Positions 45,480 through 58,154 of a stretch of 64,000 nt of DNA are shown here, piece by piece. Numbering within the stretch: the stretch's first letter is position 1; the number at the start of each line of letters is the position of its first letter. This DNA comes from Nymphaea colorata (lineage: Eukaryota; Streptophyta; Magnoliopsida; Nymphaeales; Nymphaeaceae), in NCBI RefSeq assembly GCF_008831285.2, contig NC_045148.1:12343183-12407182 (forward strand), in the 5' to 3' direction. The position numbers and the translations under genes are program-made. Below the pieces are notes generated by a model. The model did not search any database. It was not told where the DNA came from and worked only from the letters and a program-made list of their open reading frames with translations.

Positions 45480-48400
45480 ACATGAAAGTTGTTACTTAGA
45501 ATGTAAGAGAGTTGGCAAATTTTGACTCCCAAAAAGATTGGTTACATCTATTGATGAAATATAAGTCAAATGTATTTTTTTATTGGACACAATATTCATG
45601 CCAGAAAAGCTAGTGAGGTTTACAAGATGCCATCTGCCTTTTGATTTTGAATCAAATTTGGAAGTGGATGGTAATTGGGGTAGAATGGTCTATGGTTAGA
45701 ATAAGGAAGACTTCACTCTAATTGATTGTAGATTTAATTACTTTTGGATGGACTATTCTATTTTTTAGAAAAAGAGATGAGGTTATTTTTTATGTTTCTG
45801 GAGTGTATCTCCATACAGATTTAAGGTTGAGACATGACCAATTGATCATGTTGGGAGTAGTTGTGGCAAACAAGACTATTCCGACAATGATCATGGGTGA
45901 TTTCAATGTTGTTAGAAGCTACTCAGAAAAAACTCGTAGACCTCTCTGTCCAAGCTTGCCGCTGCTTTAATACTTTTATTTGATTTTCAGACCTAGTATA
46001 AATCAGGGATCCATCTGTCATCTTCACAAGGGTTAATAGGAAAAGTTTCCAACTTTTGGTTCAAAGTAGAATTGATTATTGTTTCATTAATAAATTATGG
46101 CGTGATTCCATGGAGGGTAATCTTAGTCTACATGTGAGTTATAGAGCATCTTCGGATCGTTCAACTTTGATTTTTAAGTAAGTAATTAATTTTGATCGAG
46201 GTTTTGGTAAAAGGATTTTTCGCTACTTCAACCATTGGCACATGCATTATGATTTTAAATCTCTTATGGTTGAAGCTTAGCAGCAGGAGGTTTTTTGGTT
46301 GTCCCATGTTGAGAATAGTGCAGAAATAAAATGAAGTCAAGTGAGTATTGACCAAAGTGGAGTAAGTTAGCAAGTGTTAGAGTAGATCTTAAAATAGTTG
46401 AACTTCAAAATGAGTTGTCTGAGATCCATCATACTCCAAACGCTGGGCCGAGAGACAAGGTTTGGAGGGAACAAATCCATAATGATTTGCTTCAGGATTT
46501 AAAGGAAGAAGAGATTATGTGGAAATAGAAATCTAAAGTCCAATGGTTGAAGGAGGGAGATAATAACAATAAATTCTTCCATGAATATATCAAAGGGATG
46601 GTCCAAAAAAACTAATAAGCTGGCTATTGATACATATGAAGGCTTAAAAATTTGAGTTCTATTCAATCAGCTTGCTTTAATGATTTCAAGAAATTTGTTG
46701 AGAAGGATGATTCGACTGGGCTGACCCCAACCAATCTTTGGCAAGGAGATCTAGTTTCAAGGGAAGACAACATAGTTCTCCTCAAACCAGTGATTGACAA
46801 TGAGTGCATTAAGTGGTCTTTTGAAGCTAATGCTAATAGTTCTTTGGGTCCCAATGGTTTCCATACATTTTTTTTCCAGCACTTTTGGGACATAAGTGAG
46901 CCTGATATAGCTTTGGCTATTAAGCATTTTTGTTTTTCGAAAAGAAAAACTTGTCTAATGCATTCGACGAAATAATATTATCGTGATTCTTAGTGTTGCT
47001 CGCCATATTGCTGATTATCGTCCCATTGCTTTGGGAAACTGGCTCTTTAAAGTTATCACAAAGATCATGGTTTTTGCGATAGAAGGAGTGCTCAACAAAA
47101 TTATTTCTAAGAATCAAGAAACTATTATTATGTCTCTTGCAAAATCCCCAAACATATACCTTATGCTGGACCTCTTCAGGCCATATGATCCAGTCAATTG
47201 GGACTTTCTCCAAGAGGTTTTGAAATCGCATGGCTTTCATTCAGTTATGGTTGAAAGAGTTATGATTTGTGTAACTAAGGCTTCATATGTTTTTATCATT
47301 AACATAAAAGAAGATTTTTTTTACTAGCAATAGGGATTGTGACAAGTGGACCAACTTTTTCCTCTCTTATTCGTGGTGGTGATGGAGATATTGGTGACAA
47401 GAGTTAGAACTGCATTAGACAGACAAATAATCAAGATTCCTACACTGAAAAGAGGGGTCAAAGGTGTGGGACTTGTTTACGAAGATGATGTCCTTCTCTT
47501 TTCTAAAGTATCGATTAAATCTTTGAGAAACATCTTCGCTATCATTGGGGTCTGATATGAAAATTAACTTGGATAAGACTCTGCTTTTTCTTTTTGGGTT
47601 GAATGAAAATATGATCAACAATCTTGGCCAGCAGTTTGGATGGGTGAGTGGGAGTTTTCCAACAAAATATTTGAGCCTCCTGCTATCACCTAATGATGAT
47701 GTTCTTTTCTTTTCAAAATCATTGATTAAGTCTTTAAGAAACATCTTTGCTATTTTATATGACTTTATGTTGGGGTCTGGTATGAAAATTAACTTTGATA
47801 AGACTGTTTTTTTCCTTTCGGGTTCAATGAAAATATGATCAACAACCTTAGCCAACAGTTGGGATGGGTTAGTGGAAATTTTCCAATGAAATATCTGGGC
47901 CTCCCGCTATCACTTAATTCGATTGGAATCTTCTACTGGAATGAGATTTTGACCAAATTTTGAATAAGCCTAGTTTTTGGAAGTAGAGGTTCCTCTCTTA
48001 TGCTGGTAAATTGTTCCTTATCAAGTCTGCTATGAGTGCTCTCCCTTCTTATGGTTCTTAAATGTCCTTCATCTATTGTTAATCCTTACAAGACTCCTTT
48101 CTAAATTTTTATGGAAATCTAAAATGAGTCAGAAACACCATCTCATAGCATGGAAGAATTTAACCTTACTAGTTATGGAAGGAGGTGCAGGTCTGTGAAA
48201 AGTGAGAGAGATTAATGAAACCAATTTGGCTTTTTATGGGATGTAAGGTCATTTCGAAGGATAATGTTTGGTCAAGAACTTTCAAAAATAAATACCTGAT
48301 AAGGAGGAGTGCTTGGAATTATAAGCTGGTAAGAATAAGTCAACGATTTCCAAACATATTATGCATTGTTGGGGTCATCTGTGCAGAGATATCTTCTGAA

Positions 48401-49680
48401 ATGTTAAGGGTGGATCATTAGCTAAGTTCTGGCTTGATCCTTGGGCTAGTGTGCCTCTATTTCTGGACTTTATTGAGGAGAACTTCTTGCATATTGATTC
48501 ACATCTGGACCTCACTACTAAGGATATGTTCCTCCAGCTTAGGAGCTCTAGGGAAAGATAAAGTGGCTGGCCTAGGATCCATAATAGTTGTGGCTTAAAC
48601 TTGAGGCCATGAAAGGATGAGTTAATTTGGTGCTAAGATAGAAAACTTGTTTTGTCTAAAAATCAAATTTGGCAAATGATAAGAGTTAAAGATACTGCCT
48701 CCCTTGGCAAAAAAGGCTGTAGATTGCTAAATCCCTCCCTAGAGCTTGCTGGTTTGCCTACTCGGCAAGCTATGGTAGAATCTCTTCTGAGGTGAGATCC
48801 CAAAGACATGGCATTAGTTTAGCTTCACGGTGCAGTTTCTACCAGAAAGAAAGTGAAGTCCAAGAACCTGTGTTGTTTCTTTGCCACTTTTCTGCTGGTA
48901 CATGGAAACATATTATCTTCTGATTTAATGTTTGGAGAATACCTAGGTGCGACTTTTGCTCTTTTCTTTCAATGGTATATTGGTAGGAAATTCAAATGTA
49001 ATGAATATAGATTTTGCTGGGTTTTCTGTTTCAATATAACTATTGGGAAGCTGTGGTGCTTCCGAAATCGTGTTGTGCACCAAAGCTTGGATATCCCTAT
49101 TGGTGTTGCAAAAAAAGAGGTATCACAATCTATAGCTAATGTGGTTCCCAAGCAGTCGTCGTCAAATCGGATGAAGCTTGCTATACAAATCTAGCTGAAA
49201 ACTCATATTTTTACTCCTTTTTGGAATTTCTGTTGTGCTGAATTCTGGACCTTAGAGGTGATAGTATCCAAGATGAATGGCCGAAATTTTGATGGCATTT
49301 TGTCGTGGCAAGGAGGATAAGATTCTAGGTCTTAGATCAACTAGATGGGCTGAATGGAATTTCTTTGATTTCAGGTGGACTATGGTGGTCATGCCATTGA
49401 GGTGAGATCTAATTGTGGCGGTTGGAAAAGATGTTACAAGGGCATTTTTATGGCAATGCCTTTGCTGTGGTAGATGAAAAATAATACATGGTTTCATTTC
49501 AGGATGAAAATTGTTGGTGCTCCCTTATCTTCTAATGTGATTGTCATGTTACGCGAGTTGGAATCTTCCGCTTAATGTCTGCTTAATGATTTCTATTGTT
49601 ACTATCTGTATTCTTTTAATCTTGGTAATTCTTTATTTGAAACAATAAAGGGGTCCACCACAGCAATTTGATTAAAAAAA
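45480..49680 (+). pseudogene. L1-type LINE ORF2 remnant (endonuclease, reverse transcriptase) with 3' tail
   Basis: Plus strand, in order: endonuclease start KVVT, a stop, NVRELANFDSQKDW (45490), then YVSGVYLHTDLRLRHDQLIM (45800) and IMGDFNVV with catalytic GDFN (45900), then ASSDRSTL (46150). RT blocks: GPNGFHTFFFQHFWD (46850), ADYRPIALGNWLFKVITKI (47010), DQLFPLLFVVVMEIL (47350) and the active-site text YEDDVLLFSK (47480). A poly-A signal aataaa at 49644 and attaaaaaaa at 49671-49680 close it. Target-primed reverse transcription would use these domains. Numerous stops, shifts and a 210-bp internal duplication disable it. Confidence 0.85.
47484..47915 (+). repeat. tandem duplication inside the LINE reverse transcriptase
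   Basis: Two head-to-tail units about 210 bp apart. Both read gatgatgt-ctt-tctttt, then FSK-SIKSLRNIFAI, MKINLDKTLLFLFG / MKINFDKTVFFLSG, then ...SG-FP-KYL-LPLS. The second unit keeps about 27 bp (tatatgactttatg...) that the first lacks. The active-site block is thus partly doubled. Confidence 0.85.
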
Positions 49681-50396
49681 GGAAGAACAAACATCTTTAT
49701 ATAGGTTCGAGTAAGATTCTAATTTTAAATTGAGGAATAAATGCCAAACTTGATCTTTACAGGTAGTTTGGCATTACGAAGAACATGTTTTGAGGTAAAT
49801 TTATGAAACATTTATAAGGTTTGTTTAGGAATAGTTATATTATGTTCCTTTATATGCATGTACTTATTGATTGGAATTACTAGACACTTTAAATATTACA
49901 TGAATCTCCTCACTTTATTTTGGTAGATGCATTAACATAACACTTGTTTACTGGTGCCAAACAACCTTGTAATAGATTGTTACTATTTAGTAAAACTGCT
50001 CAAAAAAGTAGGACAGATTTAAGGAATCATGTAGCATACCATTTCATGAATCTATCATACATTTTGAGACAGAATCATCTCTAAACATATTTAAATTAAA
50101 AAAGGCAAAATAAAAAAAAGAAAAGGCTGATCTAGAGAACTTTGTTCAAGAAAAAAGTTTTTACCCATTGGGGTGCTCATTCGTCTTACTCCCTCCCTTC
50201 TTTACCTTTCACTCGTCCCTGCATTCTACCTCTATAGCATTGGGTATCGTTGGAAAAGCATCTTCCTCAGCAATGCCGCCTCTGCCACTTTCTGGTCTTT
50301 TTCTGACCATGCCTCTCTCTTTGTCTCACTTTTTTCTAGGCTGTTTCTAGTGTGTGTGATCTTTCTATGCCAAAGAAAAGGGCTTCAATGCTCCAA

Positions 50397-50399
<3 letters not shown>
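49681..50399. other. AT-rich DNA and a short unassigned open frame
   Basis: From 50173 a plus-strand frame starts VLIRLTPSLLYLSLVPAFYL and is hydrophobic until it runs into an AT microsatellite. It is not recognised and its extension is repeat-derived. Confidence 0.35.
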
Positions 50400-50460
<61 letters not shown>

Positions 50461-50490
50461 CTGTGTGTGTGTGTGTGTGTGTATGTGTGT
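50400..50490. repeat. (AT)n-(GT)n microsatellite
   Basis: About 60 bp of AT repeats followed by about 28 bp of GT repeats. Confidence 0.95.
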
Positions 50491-50586
50491 ATCACATGTT
50501 CTCCTTTTCATTCTCTCATCCCTCTCAGATTCTCTCTCAACTATTTGTTCTCATTTCTCGTTTCTCCCAAATTCTCTCTCAACATT

Positions 50587-50589
<3 letters not shown>

Positions 50590-50671
<82 letters not shown>
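50590..50671. repeat. (CT)n-(AT)n microsatellite
   Basis: About 33 bp of CT repeats followed by about 49 bp of AT repeats. Confidence 0.95.
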
Positions 50672-50677
<6 letters not shown>

Positions 50678-51092
50678 CATCTTATGCTTTCCCCTGGAAT
50701 TGTGCTTTCCCTAGGAAATTGTTACTATGTCACAAAACGTGTAGAGCTTGTAGTCTGTTGGAGGCTGTCAATGGGGAGAAATAATTGGATGCATACAAAG
50801 GAACTCATGTTGGCATTCCATTCAAACTGGTTAGTAATGTGTACAATATTTTAAATAATGGAATGAATTTTTGGAAGGAAAAAACTACTTCGAGATATCT
50901 TCATCATGCCTACTAGAGTTGCTAATGGTCTTCCTTTAATGGTCTTCAAGATATTTTCATTGTACGGACTTCTCCCGAGTGTTTAATTCCACCTGTATAA
51001 TACACTATCATCTTCCTTTTCCATCAAGACTACAAGATCCTCTTCTCATCAGGGCACTGCCATCTTCACCCTCCCCAATATGTAACCAAGAG

Positions 51093-51125
<33 letters not shown>

Positions 51126-52555
51126 TGTTCACTTCTACTGTGGCTCCCTTGGAGAGTGCGTGCATCTATTTATTTCAAAACAATGATTTTTGTAAAGTTA
51201 TGTCAAAAAATATTTTTGTGCATGTGTTTGTCCCTTGCTCTTTCTTTCTTCCTCTCTCTCTTTCTCCAACCCTTTCTAAAATTCCCAGATGGATCACATG
51301 TTGCCAATCAATATTTTCCTTATGTAGTTTCAAGTATCATTTGCACACTTGGCTATTTTGCATCCGTTGAATCACATAGCTGAGGAAGGGGTAAACATAT
51401 GATATTGCTTACTGTTTCCCTCTTTCATTTGTCTTCTATTTTCTTTTCTAAGTGAGTTAATGAAACAATATGAGTAATGGCGACATGCAGCCTAGATAGC
51501 TGGGTTTCTACATTAATTTGGTGTTGGAAGGGCAACTCACGTTTTCTTGATTAGGCTCTTTCATGAACTTTTCCTTTTATAATGATTTATGCTTGTAAAT
51601 TCATGGTAACTGGTGGAGGACGACACATTTAATTTACTACCTTCAATAAGGGGCATTTGGGTTTTAGATTGTGTTAGTTATCTTTCTAAACTTTGTGATG
51701 CATAGATGGTGATTAAGCCTACAAACTAAAGCATGTTAACGGTAAACTTTCTATTTAGATTTAATATCTTTAATGTCTAAGCTCCATCATGGAAGAAATT
51801 ATAGTGGATCCCATGGTTACAACCAGGCATGCTACTGATTTTATCTGTTTTTGTTGAAGTGAAATGTTGGGAAAAAAAGAAAAGTGTTCGATCTTTTAGT
51901 GATAAGAAAAGTCTACTATTCCTTGGTGAATTGCCATAAAAAGAAGAAAGTTGGTTTCTGCACTTCCACTCCAGCTTAATCTAGAAGGCTAAGCTGTTCT
52001 AATTAAGCTGGATACATCTGATTCCATCCTTTTTTAATTCACTGGATTGAGATTAGCCTCATGTTGTGACCGTTAATGCTTTCAGGTTTTTATTACTAGT
52101 ACCAAGCTGTGGGCTTTGTAAGGAAATGATGGGGCCACTTTTAGGCTTCTATTTGTTAAATGGCATATAGGTGATGAAGATTTTGAGATTTTGAGAATGT
52201 GAGTTTATAATTATAGCTGATCATAGTGCACATCCTTGTATGTAAGCTGAAGTCACTTCTTGGGTATGGGTGATAGTAGGTATGTACTGGTTGCACTGGC
52301 TGGTTGTAGTTTTCATCTATTGGATAGACTCCATGAAACCTTTCATTCTGCCATGACCTGTAGGTGAACGATTCTCAGTAAATGAGATAACCTTTGGCTG
52401 ACCTGTACTAAAAATGTATTTTTATTTTCAATAGCAGAAGCTGGAAATGAAATGTTTGTTGATCAAACTGAGCATACACATGATAGACAACTTGTTTGAC
52501 TGCTAATGTTGATTACTGTTTGACTGTTATTCACGCTCAAATGGTCTTCTTTTTA
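50672..52555. other. intergenic DNA, no gene recognised
   Basis: A CT microsatellite lies at 51093-51123. The rest shows no domain, terminus or array. Frames at 50979-51383 are Ser/Leu-rich and driven by the CT tract. Confidence 0.5.
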
Positions 52556-52559
52556 AGGC

Positions 52560-52790
52560 GGATGGTCCTTAATAATGAGGATGGGTGAGTAGAATTTTAG
52601 GAATGGTATTTTAATAACATGTATGTCAAACATGGAATAATAACACCTAGAATAATTATACCATGTATTCACACACACCTGGGTTATGGAAGATGAAACT
52701 TTAGTTCCACCCTCCAAATATATGGTATAAAATGTCTAGCATTTTAATGCTAGGAATTTAAATACCATGCATTCAAATGGCCACTAGTTA
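52560..52790. mobile_element. possible MITE directly before the tandem array
   Basis: Contains inverted words around its middle (ggaatggtatttta and taccatgtattc; tctagcattttaatgctaga is a local palindrome at about 52734). The piece tggaagatgaaactttagttccacc matches, inverted, ggtggaactaaagttcc-cttcca near 38730. Boundaries are unclear. Confidence 0.35.
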
Positions 52791-52794
52791 GGAG

Positions 52795-55700
52795 TTAAGT
52801 CATTTGTATGCTTAATTATGGTTTATCCAAAGAATTTCACATGTAATTCCATTTATATAGATTAATTTAAAGATTATAATCATTAAGTTCATATGAATAT
52901 GATAGGGATTTAAGTAATTCATTTTCTTAATTATAGTTTATTCAATGAAATTGACTTCTATTTACACATATATATAGATTCATTTAAATGATTGTTATCA
53001 TAAGTTCACATGAATACAATTGAGATTTAAGTATTTGTTTTTTTAAATGTATTTAATGCAATGAGTTTAACATGTAATTGCATATATATATACTAATTTA
53101 AATTATTATAATCACAAGTTTATTCACACAAATGAGATTTATGTCATTCATTTGCTCAATTGTAATTCAAACAATGAGTTTAAAATGTAATTACGTATAC
53201 ATTGATTTATTTAAATGATCAAAAGATGTTCATATTTATACCATAGGGATTTAAGTCATTTGTTTGATCTGCACATGTGACTTAAGTCGTTCATTGGCTC
53301 AATTATAGTTCATCAAATGAGATTAATTTGTAATTACATTTATATTTATTGATTTAAATGATTGTAATCAGAAGTTCACATTCAAACAAATGAGATTTAA
53401 GTAATTTATTTGCTCAATTATTGTTTATCTAGTATGCATAATTTGTAATTCCATCTATAGAGGTTAATTTAAATGATTGCAATCACATGTTCGCATGAAT
53501 ATGACAGTGATTTAGGTTGTTCATCTTCTTAATCATAGTTAATCAAATGGATTGAACATTAGTTACATACATGTTGATCGATTTAAATGATTGTAATGAC
53601 AAGTGTGTATTTATATGAGTGGAATTTGATTCATCCATTTGTTCAATTATAGTTAATCGATTGAGTTTAATTTTTAATTGCTTCCATGTTGATTGATTTA
53701 AATGATTGCAATCATATGTTAGTTGTCATATGAATAGGATTTGAGTCACCCGTTCATCAAATTGTAGTTTATTCAATGTGTTCAACTTGTGAATTCCATA
53801 TATGTTAATTGGTTTAAATGATTGTGAATACAAGTTCATGTTCATAAGATTGAGATTTAAGTAATTCATTTGCTTCATTATAGTTCATCAAATAAGATTA
53901 ACTCATAATTACATCTATGTTGATTGTTTTAAGTGATTATAATCATATGTTTGTTTGAATATGTTTGGAATTTAATCACTCATTTGCTAAATTATAGTTC
54001 ATCCAATGAGTTTACATTGTAAATACATATATACAGATTCATTTAAATGATTGTAATATTAAATTTGTATTTATATGAATGAGAATAAAGTCATTCATTT
54101 GCTTAGTTATGGTTTATCCAATGTGTTTAACAAGTAATTCTATCTATGGGGATTCATTTAAGTGGTTGTAACCACAAGTTCGTATTCAAACAAATGGGAT
54201 TGAACTTATTCATTTACTTAATTATATTTCATCAAACGTTATTAACTCACAGTTATATCTAGACCAGTTGATTTCAAATTATTATAATCATAAATTCATA
54301 TTCTCAGAGGTGAGATTTAAGTCATCCACTTCTCAATTATAGTTTATCAAATGAGATTATCTACATTGATTGATTTAGATGATCGTGATCCCAAGTTCAT
54401 ATAAATACAGATGGCGTTTCAAGTCCTTCTTGTTATTACGTCCAACTTGTAATTATATTTCTATTGATTGGTTTAAATGAATGTAATTACATGTCAGTAT
54501 CAATCTAAATGTGATTTAAGTAATTCATTTAATTGATTATAATTCATCCAGCAAGATTTACCGGTAATTTCATCTAAAGATATTATGTCTGTAGTAAATA
54601 AAAATTCATATGAATATGAATGAAGTTTAAGTCATTCGTTTGATCAATTATAGTTCATTAAATGAGATTAAATTGTAATTATATTTATATGACTTATTTA
54701 AATGATTTAGTCACAAGTTTGTATTCAAACAAATAGGATTTAAGTCACCATTTGCTGAATTACAATTTATATAATGGTTTTAACTTGTAATTGCATATAA
54801 ATTCATTGATATAAATGATTGTGATCACATGTTCATGTTCATACGAATGAGACTTAACTCATTCATTTTGCTCAATTGTATTTCATCAAATGATATTAAA
54901 TTATAATAACATCGACATTGATAGATTTAAATGATTTCAATCACAATTTTGTATAAAAACATATGAGATTTAAGCCATTCATTTGTTACATTATAGTTTA
55001 TCAAATGTATTTAACTTGTAATTACTACTATATTAATTGATTTAAATGATTATAACCACAAGTTTGTTTTGATGTAAATGGGTATTAAGCCATTAATTCA
55101 CTCAATTATATTATCAAATTATTTTAACTTTTAATTACATCTATATTGATTGATCTAAATTATTGTATTCACAAGTTCGTATCCATTGAATGAGATTTAA
55201 ATAATTTGTTTTCTCGATTATAGTTCATCCAACGAGTTGAACTTGTCATTATATCTATAGTAATTGATTTAAATTACAGTAATCACACGTTTGATTTAAT
55301 AGAATAAGGATCTATGTCATCCATTACTCGAATATAGTTCTTTCAATGAGTTTAACTTGTAATTACATAATATTAATTGATCATATGATTGTGAACACAA
55401 ATTTCCATTCATACAATTGGCATTTAAGTCATTCATTTACTCGATCACATTTCGTCAAATGACATTGACATATAATTATAGATATAGAGAATGATTTAAA
55501 TGATTGTAAACAAAGTTTGTATTGTATAATTGAGATTTAAATAATTCATTTACTCAATTATAGTTCATCCAAAGAGTTTGACATGCAGTTACTCATGTAG
55601 AGTTTGATTTAAATGACTGTAATCATAAATTTGTATTCATACAATAAGGATCTAAGACATTCATTTGCTTAATTCTAGTTAACTAAATGATTAGAATCAC

Positions 55701-55920
55701 AAGTTCATACTCAAACAAATGAGATTTAAGTCATTCATTTACTTAATTGTGTTTCAATAATTGAGTAATTACCTAAATATTGATTGATTTAGATAATTGT
55801 AATAACAAGTTTGTAATCCAATGAGTTTAACTTTTGATTGCATTTATACTGACCCATTTAAATTATTGTAATCACATGTTTGTATGAATACAATAGAGCT
55901 TTTTAAGTAATTATATCTAC
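52795..55920 (+). repeat. AT-rich tandem array, unit about 115 bp, about 27 diverged copies
   Basis: The unit order is: gatttaaatgattgtaatca, caagttcatattcatacaaa, tgagatttaagtcattcatt, tgctcaattatagttcatcc, aatgagtttaacttgtaatt, acatctatattgatt (about 115 bp). The word atagttcatc or a variant recurs at about 52826, 52942, 53300, 53540, 53650, 53880, 53990, 54340, 54650, 54993, 55220 and 55560, with weaker versions between, giving about 27 units. Copies differ by many substitutions and small indels, so the array is old and not recently homogenised. Single units are not open in any frame. This is a satellite or minisatellite family that I do not recognise by name. Confidence 0.9.
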
Positions 55921-56640
55921 TTTAGAAAGTTGATATTGAAATGCAAAAATATTTTAGAAAATAAATTGTTCAAAGAGATATACTTTTAAAATCATTTGAG
56001 TTATTGAAATACGTCACTAGAACTGAAATAAAAGAAAAGTTATGTTCAAAGATAGTCTATAAAATTGAAAGGTTTTCCACTTATTTAAGGAAATATGATT
56101 CGAAACATATTTATAAATTACTTGTTTTGCAAAACGTAGCTTTAGGATTCCATGTTTTGTAAAAACAAGTTTACTGTGCTTTGTTTTGAAAATTAAGATA
56201 TTGAATCAAAGGGACGTTGAGCATAGTTTGATTCATCACAGGGCCAAAAAAAAGGGACTTTACAATATTGCAAATATTTGTAAGTCAAAATAATATGTTG
56301 AAAAAGAGTAAAGATTTGATATTTGAAATAAGAAAATACTATAATTTGTAGGAGTGTTTTCCTTGAATCTTAAGTAAGTTTCCAGATTTGGCCTTAATTT
56401 GATTATCACTTCATTATAAGTTTGTTAGAGATGTGCTTATGAGTATTTTTGAATCTTGTAAGTGATTGTGTATGCATGAATGCATAAATTTTATATGTTT
56501 AAGAAAGAGATGAACCATTCCTACCATAACATATATATATGAGAAAAAAAATTTGTTAGAAATTGATAAAGGTAATTTAGGACATGAAGAGGCAGGAAAG
56601 AAAAGAATGATTGACATTCAATGTATTTTTTGACAAAGTG
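55921..56640. other. AT-rich DNA after the tandem array
   Basis: No gene. 56350-56620 is the first copy of a diverged duplication whose second copy lies at 57355-57600. Confidence 0.45.
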
Positions 56641-57600
56641 GTGTCAGTTTTTTTATATTGTGGGCCAATAGTATGCTGCTTTGACTATCTTCTTGATGAT
56701 GGTTTGATACCCTATATGTCCCCCACAAATTCCTATGTGGGCATCTTGAATGACTTCTAGTGCATCATTTGTATCGAGACATTTAACACATTCTGTGCTA
56801 AATCCTCTTATATATAGGACTCCAGCTAAAATGAAATATCTTGAAGACATATGCCTGATAGCTCTTCGCTCCTTTCATGACATTTTGGGTGGAAATGTTT
56901 TGATTTGGAGAAAATCTTTAATGTCCTAATACCTGGAGAAAATCTTTAATGTCCTGATACCATGGTGTTTCTCTGCCTTCTGCTTGTAGCACCTATTCTG
57001 GCATTGTTTGCATATCCAAAATTTTTGGTATTTGGAGTGCTTCAGAATAAATGAGATTTTTGTTTTGAAATAGGAAAGAAAGGGACTCGCCCATCGGTAC
57101 GAGGATTGACCGTTCCCGGTGCTTTTACCGGAGGTAATCAATCCAAGGGCTACGTTTATTATTGATGCATTTCATTTTAGTTTAAACATCTTTTCTATAT
57201 GTGGTGTGGAAGAATATTGAAAGTTTGATGTTTCAAATTTTTGAAGAATTGCTTGAGAATATGAAACATTTTGAGGAAAACTAGAGTTGGGAAATCTTTG
57301 TAAATATCATTTGAAAAGCTTGGAGAATCATTTTGGGAATCACTTTGGTATTCTCTTAAGATTTCAAGTAGGTTTGAGGTTTTCCTCTAATTCAGTTACC
57401 ACTTAGTTAGAGTTCCATCTCATCTTGCTTAAGTTCTTTTAGAGATGTGATTGTGCTCATTTGTGATATTAAGTGGAGGTGAATGCATGAATGCATTGAT
57501 CCTATATGATTGGAAGAAAGCAAAACATTCCTACAATAACATACATGTAAAGACATTCCTACCACAACATACATATAAGATTGTTGTTTCATAGTTAACA
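56350..57600. repeat. diverged direct duplication about 1 kb apart
   Basis: 56350-56560 and 57355-57560 share, in the same order, cttaag-aag-ttt, ttagagatgtg, gtg-atgcatgaatgcat, atatg-tt-aagaaag, and cattcctac-ataacata. The second copy has an extra local repeat of acattcctaccacaacatac. The gypsy integrase remnant lies between the copies. Confidence 0.5.
56653..56850 (-). pseudogene. Ty3/gypsy integrase zinc-binding (H2C2) remnant
   Basis: The minus frame reads SSRYFILAGVLYIRGFSTEC, then ALEVIQDAHIGICGGHIGYQ and IIKKIVKAAYYWPTI. This is the N-terminal H2C2 domain of gypsy integrases (family pattern R-x-F-x-L-x-x-G-x-L-Y-x-R, then E-V-x-x-x-H-x-G-x-C-G-x-H and YYWP). The two zinc histidines (in DAH and GGH) are present. 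The preceding cysteines are partly recognisable (VKC). The catalytic core that should follow was not found, so this is a short remnant. A 28-bp tandem duplication (ggagaaaatctttaatgtcc) lies just upstream at 56912-56962. Confidence 0.75.
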
Positions 57601-57860
57601 TAAATATTTTTACAAAAAAAGAAAAATTTTGAAATTGGATTGAGATTGTAGACCACCAAGCATGAATCCAATATTGGGTCATTACTTGAGTTGCGGTTTT
57701 AAGAAAGTCGGTAAATAAAAATGATCTTGGAGAAGAAAAATGTCCAAAAGAATGCAAGAGATGAGATACTTGATCATAAGAAAATATAGGGAATGAGAGA
57801 GAGAAAGAGATCTTAAAAATCACAAAATCAAAGACTTAAAAGAAAGAGAGATATGCATTA

Positions 57861-57900
<40 letters not shown>

Positions 57901-58103
57901 TTAATATGTATAGATACATATATGTAAGTTTATGAAAATGAGGTTTGAATATAAGTAGAGAAAGAAAATGAAACTTTCAAAAGAAAGGGAGAAAGAGAGG
58001 GAGATAAAGAAGATGCACATACATGTGTATACCATCACACATACACATATATGGAAGCTTGTAAAAATAACATTGACTTGAATATAAAGAAAGATTTTAA
58101 AAG

Positions 58104-58154
<51 letters not shown>

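Noticed and set aside
50173-50854. Overlapping plus-strand frames of 120-203 codons with YIYIYI and SLSLSL stretches
   Set aside because: They consist mainly of translated AT, GT and CT microsatellites open in several frames at once.
52795-55920. Could the ~115-bp array be a coding repeat?
   Set aside because: Units contain stops in all frames and have many indels.
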